64,000 bases of DNA from Gammaproteobacteria bacterium. Lineage in GTDB: Bacteria; Pseudomonadota; Gammaproteobacteria; Pseudomonadales; Azotimanducaceae. Numbering within the stretch: the stretch's first letter is position 1; each line of letters opens with the position of its first letter. Under the pieces are notes generated by a model. It searched no databases. It was not told where the DNA came from and saw only the letters and a program-made list of their open reading frames with translations. The translations under genes and the position numbers were made by a program. The stretch lies in the NCBI GenBank assembly GCA_026707045.1, contig JAPOXO010000006.1:18612-82611 (forward strand), written 5' to 3'. Below, one piece after another: positions 1 to 7,406 of this stretch.

Positions 1-721
1 AGCGGATCTAGGTTCGGACAGGTTTCGTAGGATGAGATGTCTTTGTGCATTTACGCGAAAGTCTTTGCAGCTCGAACGAGCCTCGAATGTTACATCATTT
101 CATTTCCGCGATAGGTTCGCTGTGTAGTCCTGTGAACTCCGTTTACTAATGCTTTTTCGCACGCATTTCCTTCCTGAGTCACGGAGCGTAAATTCGAGGC
201 ACTCACATAGAAACAGACCACGATAGATGTAGAGATAAAGTGTCACAAGTCAGCACTCCAAGGGCGTTGAGTCCCCAATTGGCTTTCATACCGAGTTGCG
301 ACGGGCGTAGTGCTGTGCCTTGATCCCAATAGAAAAACAGATGGGGTGGCAGTTCTATATTTATGAAACCGTGCGGAATCGAGGAATCGAACCACAGCTC
401 GACAGTCAGATCAGTAGCGAATTAGCACGTCTAGTAATTAATTCCGTTTATGTACGAAAAAAGAGTGACTTCACGAATGAGCTGAGTGAGCCAGTCTGCA
501 CTCGCCCCAATCGATATTTGAAGACTGGCTTTGGCACATGACACGCACAAACCGAGTACCAACACTAAGCCACATCAGAACCAGATACGGACGTCCAGTC
601 CCGTCCAACAGTGCTTAGATGGGATATCTCTGTCTGGTTAGGTTAGTAATCCCATTCACTAACGGTGAGGGACTTGGGTGCAGAACGCGCCTTGAAGAAT
701 CACGATCTGATTCGTAAGTTG
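1..721. other. Left-edge stretch with no supported gene
   Basis: I see no convincing coding region here. The longest open frame (about 320-541, plus strand, TTG start) has no recognisable motif, no good ribosome binding site and ends in low-information sequence, so I do not call it. Nothing repeat-like or RNA-like stands out. Confidence 0.5.
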
Positions 722-1363
722 CTAAAACCTCATCCCAACACCAAGGGATAGAACTAACCCGTCGACATCTGAATCCAACGGCGTCCCAAATTCAATTCCA
801 AGAGCTAAGTCGTTGGGGAACGTGTAGAGAATGCCGCCAGAGAGTGTTCTGCTTTCTTCATTGTCAAGTCCGTAAACCGTTGCTCTGAGCAATACATCAT
901 CAAGCTGTAAGAACGTTCCAGCATGAGCTTCCCACGAGTCATCGCTTTCCCCTTCTAGCCATGAATTTGGGATGCTTACTTCCGACCGTATCAGCGACAT
1001 TCCAAGAAACGGAGTCAGTTTTTGAAACTGCCATCCAATTTCGCCTCCAAACGTCGACCCACTGGACTCCAAGTCCACACAGCCGGGAGCTGCTATCGTT
1101 CGAATAGAGTCATCATAGGTTATGCAAGCGTCTCCTTCGCCATTCACAGAATTGAGCAAAGCCCCAAAATATAGGCCAGAGTCGGCAAAGTTCATATACC
1201 TCAGTCCAACACCCAACCCATCGAAGTCCATGTCCAGAGACACATATGGACCACCGATTTCACTGGTAGCCGATCCGTATTCCAGCGATGGTAGGAGAAT
1301 GTGCTCGTCAGCAATTAGACAAGAGGTCACTGACACGACCAATAGTGCGCAGAGTTTCTTCAT
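722..1363 (-). CDS. Secreted outer-membrane beta-barrel-like protein, 213 aa
   Basis: Function unknown; probably a small outer-membrane beta-barrel. The start MKKLCALLVVSVTSC is a typical export signal. Cleavage after LIA (before DEH) is most likely, although VTSC at residues 12-15 would also pass as a lipobox. The body alternates polar and aromatic/aliphatic residues with Gly turns (for example VGLRYMNFADSGLYFGALL), as in beta-barrels, and the last residues GVGMRF end in Phe, the usual BamA-recognised C-terminus. It stands alone, facing away from the Yip1-like gene. No family name can be assigned from sequence reading. Resemblance to the other small barrel at 26066-26659 is general rather than specific. 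Confidence 0.75.
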   Translation of the reverse strand: MKKLCALLVVSVTSCLIADEHILLPSLEYGSATSEIGGPYVSLDMDFDGLGVGLRYMNFADSGLYFGALLNSVNGEGDACITYDDSIRTIAAPGCVDLESSGSTFGGEIGWQFQKLTPFLGMSLIRSEVSIPNSWLEGESDDSWEAHAGTFLQLDDVLLRATVYGLDNEESRTLSGGILYTFPNDLALGIEFGTPLDSDVDGLVLSLGVGMRF

Positions 1364-1857
1364 TGTTTGATTTCCTGAGTCGTTTCGATTTTCAAAGATT
1401 CTGGCAAGAATAGCGACACCAACTCAGCAGATGACACAACCCAAACACGAACCTTCTAGACTTTAGAACCCGAAATGTTCTTTACGTTCCAAGCAAACTC
1501 ACACAACTGGTTTACCTGACTATTTATATAGGCAATTCTCAATCTGTACAGCTATGTTTCGTGGGATGCGATGTCGTTGTTCAAGGTAATGGAAGTGAAC
1601 GCATAACTTGAAGGCGCCAAGGCAAGGCAAAGCAGAGTGGATTAGAACTGCAGTTTATTGATCTACAAGCGATTCTGATCGATCTACCCATATTGGAATG
1701 AGCACCCCAGATGGATTGAAAATCTTCCTTCGTTGCCGGTTATTTTCAACACCCGAAGAGGTTTGCTAGCTTTGAAGCAACCACCCGCTACTCACTCAGA
1801 CAATTGACCCACCTAATACTCTCGGTGGGTAATATGAGATGAGTCTACTTTCAGTAT
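1364..1857. other. Divergent intergenic region, no gene seen
   Basis: About 490 bp lie between the leftward barrel gene and the rightward Yip1-like gene. It should hold both promoters. I see no clean -35/-10 pair, RNA gene or repeat worth calling. Confidence 0.45.
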
Positions 1858-2529
1858 ATGCAGAAACCGCGGATGATTCGCCTCGCAAGAATATTGGTCT
1901 TGCCACGTGATGTATTCGATGAGATTCGAGAAAGGGCCCCTTTTTCGTTGCCGTTTTGGACGATCCTGGCTGCCTCTCTTGTGTGCTTCTTGTTTGTTTT
2001 CATCAGTTACGACGATTTAACAGTTTCAACGGTACAGGACGACGGTACGATTGCTAGCGTGGTGTCCTATGACAATATATTTCATTCGGGTATTGGAGCA
2101 GTTTATGTATGGGTTTGGGACTCGATCTGGACCTGTTGCATTTTCTTGGTTTGGACGTGCTACTACTGGGTTGTGGGCAAAGTGCTCAATGTCGTCACAA
2201 GTTGGCGAAACTGGTTCGGTTTTACGTGCTGGACTGCGGTTCCAGCGATCTTGGGCTCAATCGCTGATGCTTTGTACTTCGAGCTCACCAGCAACGGTCC
2301 GGTTGTTTCATTCGCCCTACTTCCATGGTTTCATTTATCGCCCAATCCCAATGCTCTAGTCGGTGTCTATTGGATTCCAATTTCACTCATTTGGACGCTC
2401 TACATTGCTGTCAATGGTTTCATGAGATGGACTGAAAAGAGCTTTAAGACCAGTTTGATGGTCGTGTTGCCGTCAGTTGTAGCTGTAGCTCTACTGCAAT
2501 TTTTGCCCGGGGCATTTCTTTCTCCGTAG
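1858..2529 (+). CDS. Yip1-family inner-membrane protein, 223 aa
   Basis: Probable polytopic inner-membrane protein of the bacterial Yip1 family, whose biochemical role is not established. A short cytosolic N-terminus (MIRLARILVLPRDVFDEI) has the amphipathic 'P..vF..i' look of Yip1 starts. It is followed by about five hydrophobic segments, roughly at residues 31-50, 83-107, 120-140, 165-188 and 197-216. The segment around SWRNWFGFTCWTAVPAILGS matches the conserved 'f....y..vP..l' second helix of the family. The length is usual for the family. It is a single gene, with no operon partner visible. Confidence 0.7.
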   Translation: MQKPRMIRLARILVLPRDVFDEIRERAPFSLPFWTILAASLVCFLFVFISYDDLTVSTVQDDGTIASVVSYDNIFHSGIGAVYVWVWDSIWTCCIFLVWTCYYWVVGKVLNVVTSWRNWFGFTCWTAVPAILGSIADALYFELTSNGPVVSFALLPWFHLSPNPNALVGVYWIPISLIWTLYIAVNGFMRWTEKSFKTSLMVVLPSVVAVALLQFLPGAFLSP

Positions 2530-2819
2530 TGAGTCTTCGCGTATTTCCCTTCATGGCTCGAAATCTATATCGGTTGCCTCCGGTGCAATTAGGTACTTGA
2601 ATGCATTGCTGACGGTTCCGAAGTTGAATTGCGGTTCCGAGATTCAGCTGAGTGAAGTCAGAGGGCGCATTCGAGTGATGCGGCCTATTCCATTGAAACT
2701 CAAATACCAAAGTATTGAACTTATGTGAAACACACAAATTGTGTTGCGCCCTTTAAATCAATTGGGATCACCTCCCAAATGTATACTCTCTGCCTGCATC
2801 CACCCCTAGAGACCACGAA

Positions 2820-3701
2820 ATGTTATTGAGCGGAGCTATTAAGTCATTGAAAGTCAACACCTATCTCGGAAGATTAGCCGCAATCGTTTGCCTGCTGACG
2901 TTGGGATTCGCGCTGACCGCGAATGCCGTGGACGTTGAAGAGGACGTCATTTACGGACACAAGGACGGGATGGCTCTTATCTACCATGTGCTAACCCCTG
3001 AGGAGCAAAATGGTGCAGCTGTGTTGCTAATGATTAGTGGCGGATGGTATTCATGGAATATGAGCGGTGAGATGATGGCTTACTTCACGTCATTTCTCAC
3101 TGACGAAGGTTTCACGGTAATTGCTGTAAATCACGGTAGTTCTCCACGCTACCAGGTACCTGACGCCGTCTCGGATGTTCGTCGCGCTGTTCGACACATT
3201 CGAGCAAATGCGGATGAATATGGAATTGATGCCGACAGAATGGGTGTATACGGTGCCAGTGCTGGGGGACACCTATCGCTGATGCTGGGGCTGACAAGTG
3301 ATGAGGGAAATGCAGAAGCCGAAGACCCCATCAATCAAGTGTCAAATCGGGTCAACGCTGTGGTTGCCTACTTTCCGCCTGTTGATCTAAAGGACTGGGT
3401 GAATGATGAGTCTGACTACCCAGCATTGCGTTTCGATCCCGAGTTAGCGCCAGCCAATTCACCGATAGAGTTTGTGACCGACGATGACCCGCCCATTCTC
3501 CTGATTCACGGAGATCAGGACGACGTTGTTCCGGTAGAACATAGTCGGCGTATGCACGCCGCCCTGAAAGAAGCAGGTGTAACCAACGAATACATCGAGA
3601 TCGAAGGCGCGGGCCATTCTTTTTCTACGCCGGAGCACTCCGAAAGAGTGAATAAAGCAACCGTAGACTTCTTTAAGGAGCACTTGGCCCCACCACCGTA
3701 G
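2820..3701 (+). CDS. Exported alpha/beta-hydrolase (esterase/BD-FAE-like), 293 aa
   Basis: Predicted periplasmic serine hydrolase acting on an ester or short peptide substrate that I cannot name. A signal sequence (hydrophobic LAAIVCLLTLGFALTANA, residues 19-36) precedes the fold. The oxyanion region is ISGGWYSWN near residue 72. The nucleophile elbow is GASAGG (Ser about 146), the acid Asp lies in HGDQDDVVP (about 232-235) and the His in GAGHSF (about 265). The order and spacing of this triad are those of the prolyl-oligopeptidase/BD-FAE-type esterases. The gene stands alone with about 290 bp of empty sequence upstream. The family is firm, the substrate is not. Confidence 0.85.
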   Translation: MLLSGAIKSLKVNTYLGRLAAIVCLLTLGFALTANAVDVEEDVIYGHKDGMALIYHVLTPEEQNGAAVLLMISGGWYSWNMSGEMMAYFTSFLTDEGFTVIAVNHGSSPRYQVPDAVSDVRRAVRHIRANADEYGIDADRMGVYGASAGGHLSLMLGLTSDEGNAEAEDPINQVSNRVNAVVAYFPPVDLKDWVNDESDYPALRFDPELAPANSPIEFVTDDDPPILLIHGDQDDVVPVEHSRRMHAALKEAGVTNEYIEIEGAGHSFSTPEHSERVNKATVDFFKEHLAPPP

Positions 3702-3875
3702 AGCTTGGAATTTAAGCTCTATACCTCGAACGCGAGCGGAGATTCCTTAGCGTCTTCAAGAAAAGTCCGTGGCCGACGCGACTCGAAATGAACGCGCAAG
3801 CTGTTTCTGGCCAAAGCATGTAGATTGCGCCTTCGCGGGCTTTGAAGAAAGCGCGCTAGCGAAAACTTAGATTTA

Positions 3876-4307
3876 TCAGGGACCGTACTGGGACTCTATG
3901 TCCACCTGGATGCGTTCATTTCGAATGGTCAGAAGTTCTCCCTTCGCCCAGTCGGACAGTTCTCCCATTGGAAATCTAACACCTGGACAGGTTGTTGTCT
4001 TGTCCGCCCTGACTTGGCGATGAGCTCCCAGCACGAAACCCGGATAACGCATTTTTAAATCCACGAGCAACTCTTTCAGCCCGTTCATCTGTTCTGGACT
4101 TGGGGTGAGCTCGTCAAATACACCCGAAATTACGATCCCGAGGCTATTCGGATGTTGACCTTTGTTGTTTGTGGGAATTAGTTGAGTTCGCGAACCATCC
4201 AATTCAATGCGAAAGTGAAAATTGGTTCGAGCACACCCATCGTGATGAAGCAGGACAAACTTGACTGCTCCTATTGGAGTATCCGCGTCGATCAGGCCGC
4301 CCTTCAC
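3876..4307 (-). CDS. N-acetylmuramoyl-L-alanine amidase / PGRP-like (amidase_2) domain protein, 143 aa
   Basis: Likely zinc amidase of the amidase_2/PGRP fold, which cleaves the MurNAc-L-Ala bond of peptidoglycan. Seen: FVLLHHDG near residue 17 (first Zn His), FHFRIELDGS (the 'yHf.i..dG' strand), NSLGIVISG, GAHRQV (second His, about 93) and TTTCPG (the Cys ligand). The domain fills the whole protein, so it is minimal in length and has no signal peptide, which is odd for a wall enzyme. It may act on recycled muropeptides or be exported another way. The GTG start is set by a strong AAAGGAG site that overlaps the stop of the upstream gene 14 bp away. It is the last gene of the operon 7258-3876. 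Confidence 0.7.
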   Translation of the reverse strand: MKGGLIDADTPIGAVKFVLLHHDGCARTNFHFRIELDGSRTQLIPTNNKGQHPNSLGIVISGVFDELTPSPEQMNGLKELLVDLKMRYPGFVLGAHRQVRADKTTTCPGVRFPMGELSDWAKGELLTIRNERIQVDIESQYGP

Positions 4308-4321
4308 ATTCTTTCTCTCCT

Positions 4322-5080
4322 TTAGTCATCCCAAATGTTATTGGGCAATGGGAGATCTCTATAGTCGGCTTCGGAGTGCCAACCTCGAATTTCGGGCTGC
4401 CACTCTCTGACGAAATGCATCAGTTGTCGAAGATGCTGCGCAACATGCCACGTGCATCTTTCAAGTACTTGATGCCTAGTCTGCGGACCGTAGAACGTCT
4501 TTACCCTTGATTGCCAGTCGTTAGGAGGATATTTCAATTCCTCTCGTGTGCGTTCGATCCTTCCACATAGATCGTCGATCAAAATAGGAGTGTCGGATTC
4601 CGAGTGTACATTTGCTGGATCAGTTTCAAGAGTTTCAATCTTTCCCGTTACTGGCTGAGCAACCTCGACAGTGTGATGAAGGAGTTCCAGCACCGTGCGA
4701 TCACGTCCCGGCAATCTCTTATTCAGAACATTAGATGAGAGTTGAGGAGTCACTGACTGAATTGCCGACAGAAAAAGATCAAGTCTCTCAACTAATTCCG
4801 AAGGGTCAAGTCGGGGGTTTGCGTCGAATTCGAGACCAAGCAAATGAGCGACTTGGGCAAGATCCACTCCTGATATAGACTTCTCTCCAAGAGTTATAAC
4901 AGGCACCGAACTGAAGCCGATGTGGGCTAGGTCTTCCAATGCCTCAAATTGTTCAGAGACGTTGATGGAATTGAACTCGACTTCACGAGCCGAGAGAAAC
5001 TCCTTAACTCGAAGGCAGCTTGTTCATCCAGGTTGCCAATATACGGTCGGACAGGATGAGATATCGGCAGCGTTTGTCAA
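4322..5080 (-). CDS. Glutaredoxin-DinB fusion with in-frame UGA at the active-site Cys: probable selenoprotein
   Basis: Standard calling finds only the part from 4939 down. The same frame continues upstream through a single TGA (5024-5026) to a TTG at 5080, 6 bp after the preceding stop, with GAGG upstream. The N-terminus then reads MTNAADISSCPTVYWQPG-U-TSCLRVKEF, a glutaredoxin/UxxC active site (U19, C22), followed by SINV, the cis-Pro motif SVPVI and ISGVD. From memory this family has QPGCTSC here, so UGA sits exactly on the nucleophilic Cys. Residues about 95-250 form a DinB/YfiT-like helical domain with metal-type His in LLHHTVE and in WHVAQHLRQL; the end (LPLPNNIWDD) is intact. Likely role: thiol/selenol redox or thiol-transfer chemistry in the cytosol. 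The alternative is a nonsense mutation. Confidence 0.75.
4997..5026 (-). promoter_or_regulatory. UGA codon and SECIS-like stem-loop in the glutaredoxin-DinB gene
   Basis: Immediately 3' of the in-frame UGA (5024-5026) the mRNA can form a hairpin at 5021-4997. The 5' arm AAGCU-g-CCUU pairs with AAGG-AGUUU: nine pairs with one G bulged, closing a six-base loop CGAGUU with G at loop position 2. A small apical loop with an early G and a bulge in the upper stem are features of bacterial SECIS elements. The weakness is spacing: UGA to loop is 12 nt, shorter than the roughly 16 nt or more usually quoted. No folding program was run. Confidence 0.5.
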
Positions 5081-5085
5081 GGCGA

Positions 5086-5547
5086 CTAATCCTCGCTCGA
5101 TTCCGATTCCCAATAGGGTGGAGTATTGAGAGGACCAATGTTTTCTCCAAGCTGTATGAGCACACCGTGAGAACTCTTTGGGGAAATGAAAGCATCAACT
5201 CCGCCACTTGAAGGATCCAAGTTCTTGTCGACCACTCGGACGCCATTTTCTTCAAGTCGCTGAGTTTGTTCGTCCAAATTGGGCGTCTGCAGCGTTATGT
5301 GATGGACGCCTTCCCCTCTCTTTTCGATGAATTTTGCTAGAAATCCATCAGGATCGACAGGTTCGAGCAGTTCGATGCAAAATCCATCGAGATCGAAGAT
5401 TCCCAGCTTGAACTCGCCGGTGTGATGCATGCTTGTTCGTACGTGCTTGGCTCCCAGCTGGCCTTCGTAGAACTGACGTGCATCCTCAATGCTCTTGACG
5501 GCAATTCCAATGTGGTCCATTCGCCCTATCGACTTCGTATCGGACAC
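5086..5547 (-). CDS. VOC-superfamily protein, methylmalonyl-CoA epimerase-like, 153 aa
   Basis: Glyoxalase-fold metalloenzyme most like methylmalonyl-CoA epimerases. Two beta-alpha-beta-beta-beta units carry the metal ligands in DHIGIAV (His), FCIELLEP (Glu), VHHITL (His) and GVLIQLGE (position of the last ligand). The start is GTG at 5547, with an in-frame ATG nine codons on (MDHIGIAV); either is possible. It sits between the acyl-CoA lyase (55 bp) and the Grx-DinB gene (5 bp) in one operon. This supports a role on an acyl-CoA or 2-hydroxyacyl intermediate of that pathway rather than methylmalonyl-CoA itself; no mutase is nearby. The substrate is inferred. Confidence 0.75.
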   Translation of the reverse strand: MSDTKSIGRMDHIGIAVKSIEDARQFYEGQLGAKHVRTSMHHTGEFKLGIFDLDGFCIELLEPVDPDGFLAKFIEKRGEGVHHITLQTPNLDEQTQRLEENGVRVVDKNLDPSSGGVDAFISPKSSHGVLIQLGENIGPLNTPPYWESESSED

Positions 5548-5602
5548 AGGTTCGAAAATCCTCTTATGGTGATTTACGCATTTGAATCTTAGATTCAGAC
5601 CT

Positions 5603-7258
5603 CTAAGTGGTTAGCCACTGAAACTTCTGAGGCTTACGGCTTGCTCGTGGGTGTAGAGGTACATTGATCATTGCTGGACCGTCATGCTCCATGACTTCGT
5701 CCAAGGCGGATCGTAGGTCCGTCGGATCGGCAACGTACATTCCCTTGCCGCCTAACGCTTCCAACATCCCTTCGTATCGAGCACCATAGGTCAGAAAGCC
5801 AGGTGGAAGTTTTTGACCTTCCTCCGGCTGTGGATATCCACCACCAATTCCACCGTTGTTCAACACAATGAGCTTAATAGGCAAGTTGTAGCGAACCATG
5901 GTTTCGAGTTCCATACCCGAAAAACCAAATGCAGAGTCTCCTTGTACGGACACTATGGGTTTGTCGGGATTCGTTACCGCCGCTGCGATGGCGAAGCCCA
6001 AACCGACCCCCATCGTTCCATAGGTTCCCGCATCAAGACGATGCCTAGCGCGCCGATTCAGCATTTGAGTTCTGCCGATATCCATCGTGTTGGCACCTTC
6101 TCCAATGATGATCGCATCATCAGGCAACCAATCATCGATGTCTCGAAATGCTCTGTAGTAGTTCGTCGGGCTCGTGTCATCTTCAGTCATACCACGCACG
6201 GCTTCGACATTTTCATTGGCTTTGCCTTGCAGTGTGGCACGCCAGTCCGTCTCGGCAGGATAGAACCACTGTCGGTTGGACAGAGCAGTATTGAGTTGCT
6301 GGGTTACTGCCTTTCCGTCTCCGACGAGGGCAACTTCAGGAGCTACATTTCGCCCGATTTCTTCTTGTGCGATATCAAGCTGAATCACTCGTACATTCTC
6401 GGCAAACCTTGGCGGCAGACCGAAGTGCATGATCCAATTGAGGCGAGCTCCCATGAGAAATACCACATCGGCTTCTCGCAGTGCTGTGCTTCGCGCCGCG
6501 CCTACGGACAAAGGATCGTCATCGGGAAGTACACCCTTGCCCATCGGAGACGCAAGGAACGGAAGCTGCGTTCGTTCCATAAACGCTCGAACCTCTTCTT
6601 CGGCACGGGACCATGCCATTCCCTTGCCCACAACTACCAAAGGCCTTTTAGCGGACTCCAAAACCGAGAGAGCTTCTTCCACTGCTTGCGGGTCTGCGAG
6701 TGAACGAGGTGGGTCAACCACTCGGTTCGCCGTGACTACCTCGGATTCTTCCACTTTTCCACGAATGATGTCGTCCGGAAAGTCCAGGTAGGATGCGCCC
6801 GGTCGACCGTACAGGGAGTTTCGAACGGCTTCAGCCACATAAAAGGGAATGCGACCTGTGTGCTCTATGGCGTGAGCGTACTTGCAATAGGGTTTGGCTA
6901 ATTCGACCTGCCGTTCTTCTTGAAACGCTCCCATTCCGTTTTGGTAAACGGGAGAAGCACCACCGATGAGAATCATCGGCCAGCAGTTTTGCTGTGCGTT
7001 GGCGAGGCCCGCGAATGCGTGAATCACTCCAGGACCGGAAACTGTCAGACAAGCCTGCGGGCGACCTGTGAGGTAACCGGCCGCATGAGCGGCGTAGCTG
7101 GCTGCTTGTTCATTGCGCATCCCAATGAATTGAATTCCTGCATCTTGCGCTGCAGAAGCCACACCTTGAACCGGAAAACCAATGATTCCGAACATGTAGT
7201 CGACACCCTGCTCTTTCAAGCTGCGAGCCATCAACGTTGCGCCATTGATAGTTGCCAT
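5603..7258 (-). CDS. ThDP-dependent 2-hydroxyacyl-CoA lyase / oxalyl-CoA decarboxylase-type enzyme, 551 aa
   Basis: Thiamine-diphosphate enzyme that breaks or forms C-C bonds next to a CoA thioester. HACL-type members split 2-hydroxyacyl-CoA to formyl-CoA plus an aldehyde; oxalyl-CoA decarboxylases give formyl-CoA. Seen: catalytic Glu in MRNEQAAS (about 49), PYR-domain SGPGVIHAFAGLANA, the hallmark stretch MGAFQEERQVELAKPYCKY, and GRPGASYLDFPDDI. The C-terminal ThDP site begins GDSAFGFSGMELETM and ends VLNNGG. The length is normal. First gene of the operon to 3876 and divergent from an ADP-forming acyl-CoA ligase, suggesting activation then cleavage of a 2-hydroxy or dicarboxylic acid. HACL versus OXC cannot be settled by eye. 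Confidence 0.85.
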   Translation of the reverse strand: MATINGATLMARSLKEQGVDYMFGIIGFPVQGVASAAQDAGIQFIGMRNEQAASYAAHAAGYLTGRPQACLTVSGPGVIHAFAGLANAQQNCWPMILIGGASPVYQNGMGAFQEERQVELAKPYCKYAHAIEHTGRIPFYVAEAVRNSLYGRPGASYLDFPDDIIRGKVEESEVVTANRVVDPPRSLADPQAVEEALSVLESAKRPLVVVGKGMAWSRAEEEVRAFMERTQLPFLASPMGKGVLPDDDPLSVGAARSTALREADVVFLMGARLNWIMHFGLPPRFAENVRVIQLDIAQEEIGRNVAPEVALVGDGKAVTQQLNTALSNRQWFYPAETDWRATLQGKANENVEAVRGMTEDDTSPTNYYRAFRDIDDWLPDDAIIIGEGANTMDIGRTQMLNRRARHRLDAGTYGTMGVGLGFAIAAAVTNPDKPIVSVQGDSAFGFSGMELETMVRYNLPIKLIVLNNGGIGGGYPQPEEGQKLPPGFLTYGARYEGMLEALGGKGMYVADPTDLRSALDEVMEHDGPAMINVPLHPRASRKPQKFQWLTT

Positions 7259-7406
7259 ATTCCCTCTCCCTTGTAGTCAGCGATTTGTACTCAATGTGCA
7301 GAATAGACCATCTCTTCTACGCACACCGACAACAACAATTACTAGCTCTTGAGGCGTATAGTACTTAACTGGTTCGTTGAAGCCTTGGGAGCCCGGGAGT
7401 TTGCCA

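Noticed and set aside
320..541. 73-codon frame at the left edge
   Set aside because: TTG start, no motif, and no conservation clue.
4322..4939. Short call of the DinB-domain gene starting at TTG 4939
   Set aside because: It starts in the middle of a glutaredoxin fold; the open frame, a ribosome site and the UxxC motif extend it to 5080 through one TGA.
5004..5255. Open frame crossing the VOC/Grx-DinB junction
   Set aside because: It overlaps two real genes in another frame and shows no domain; a shadow frame.
5813..6703. 296-codon plus-strand frame opposite the ThDP enzyme
   Set aside because: A shadow of a strongly supported gene on the other strand.
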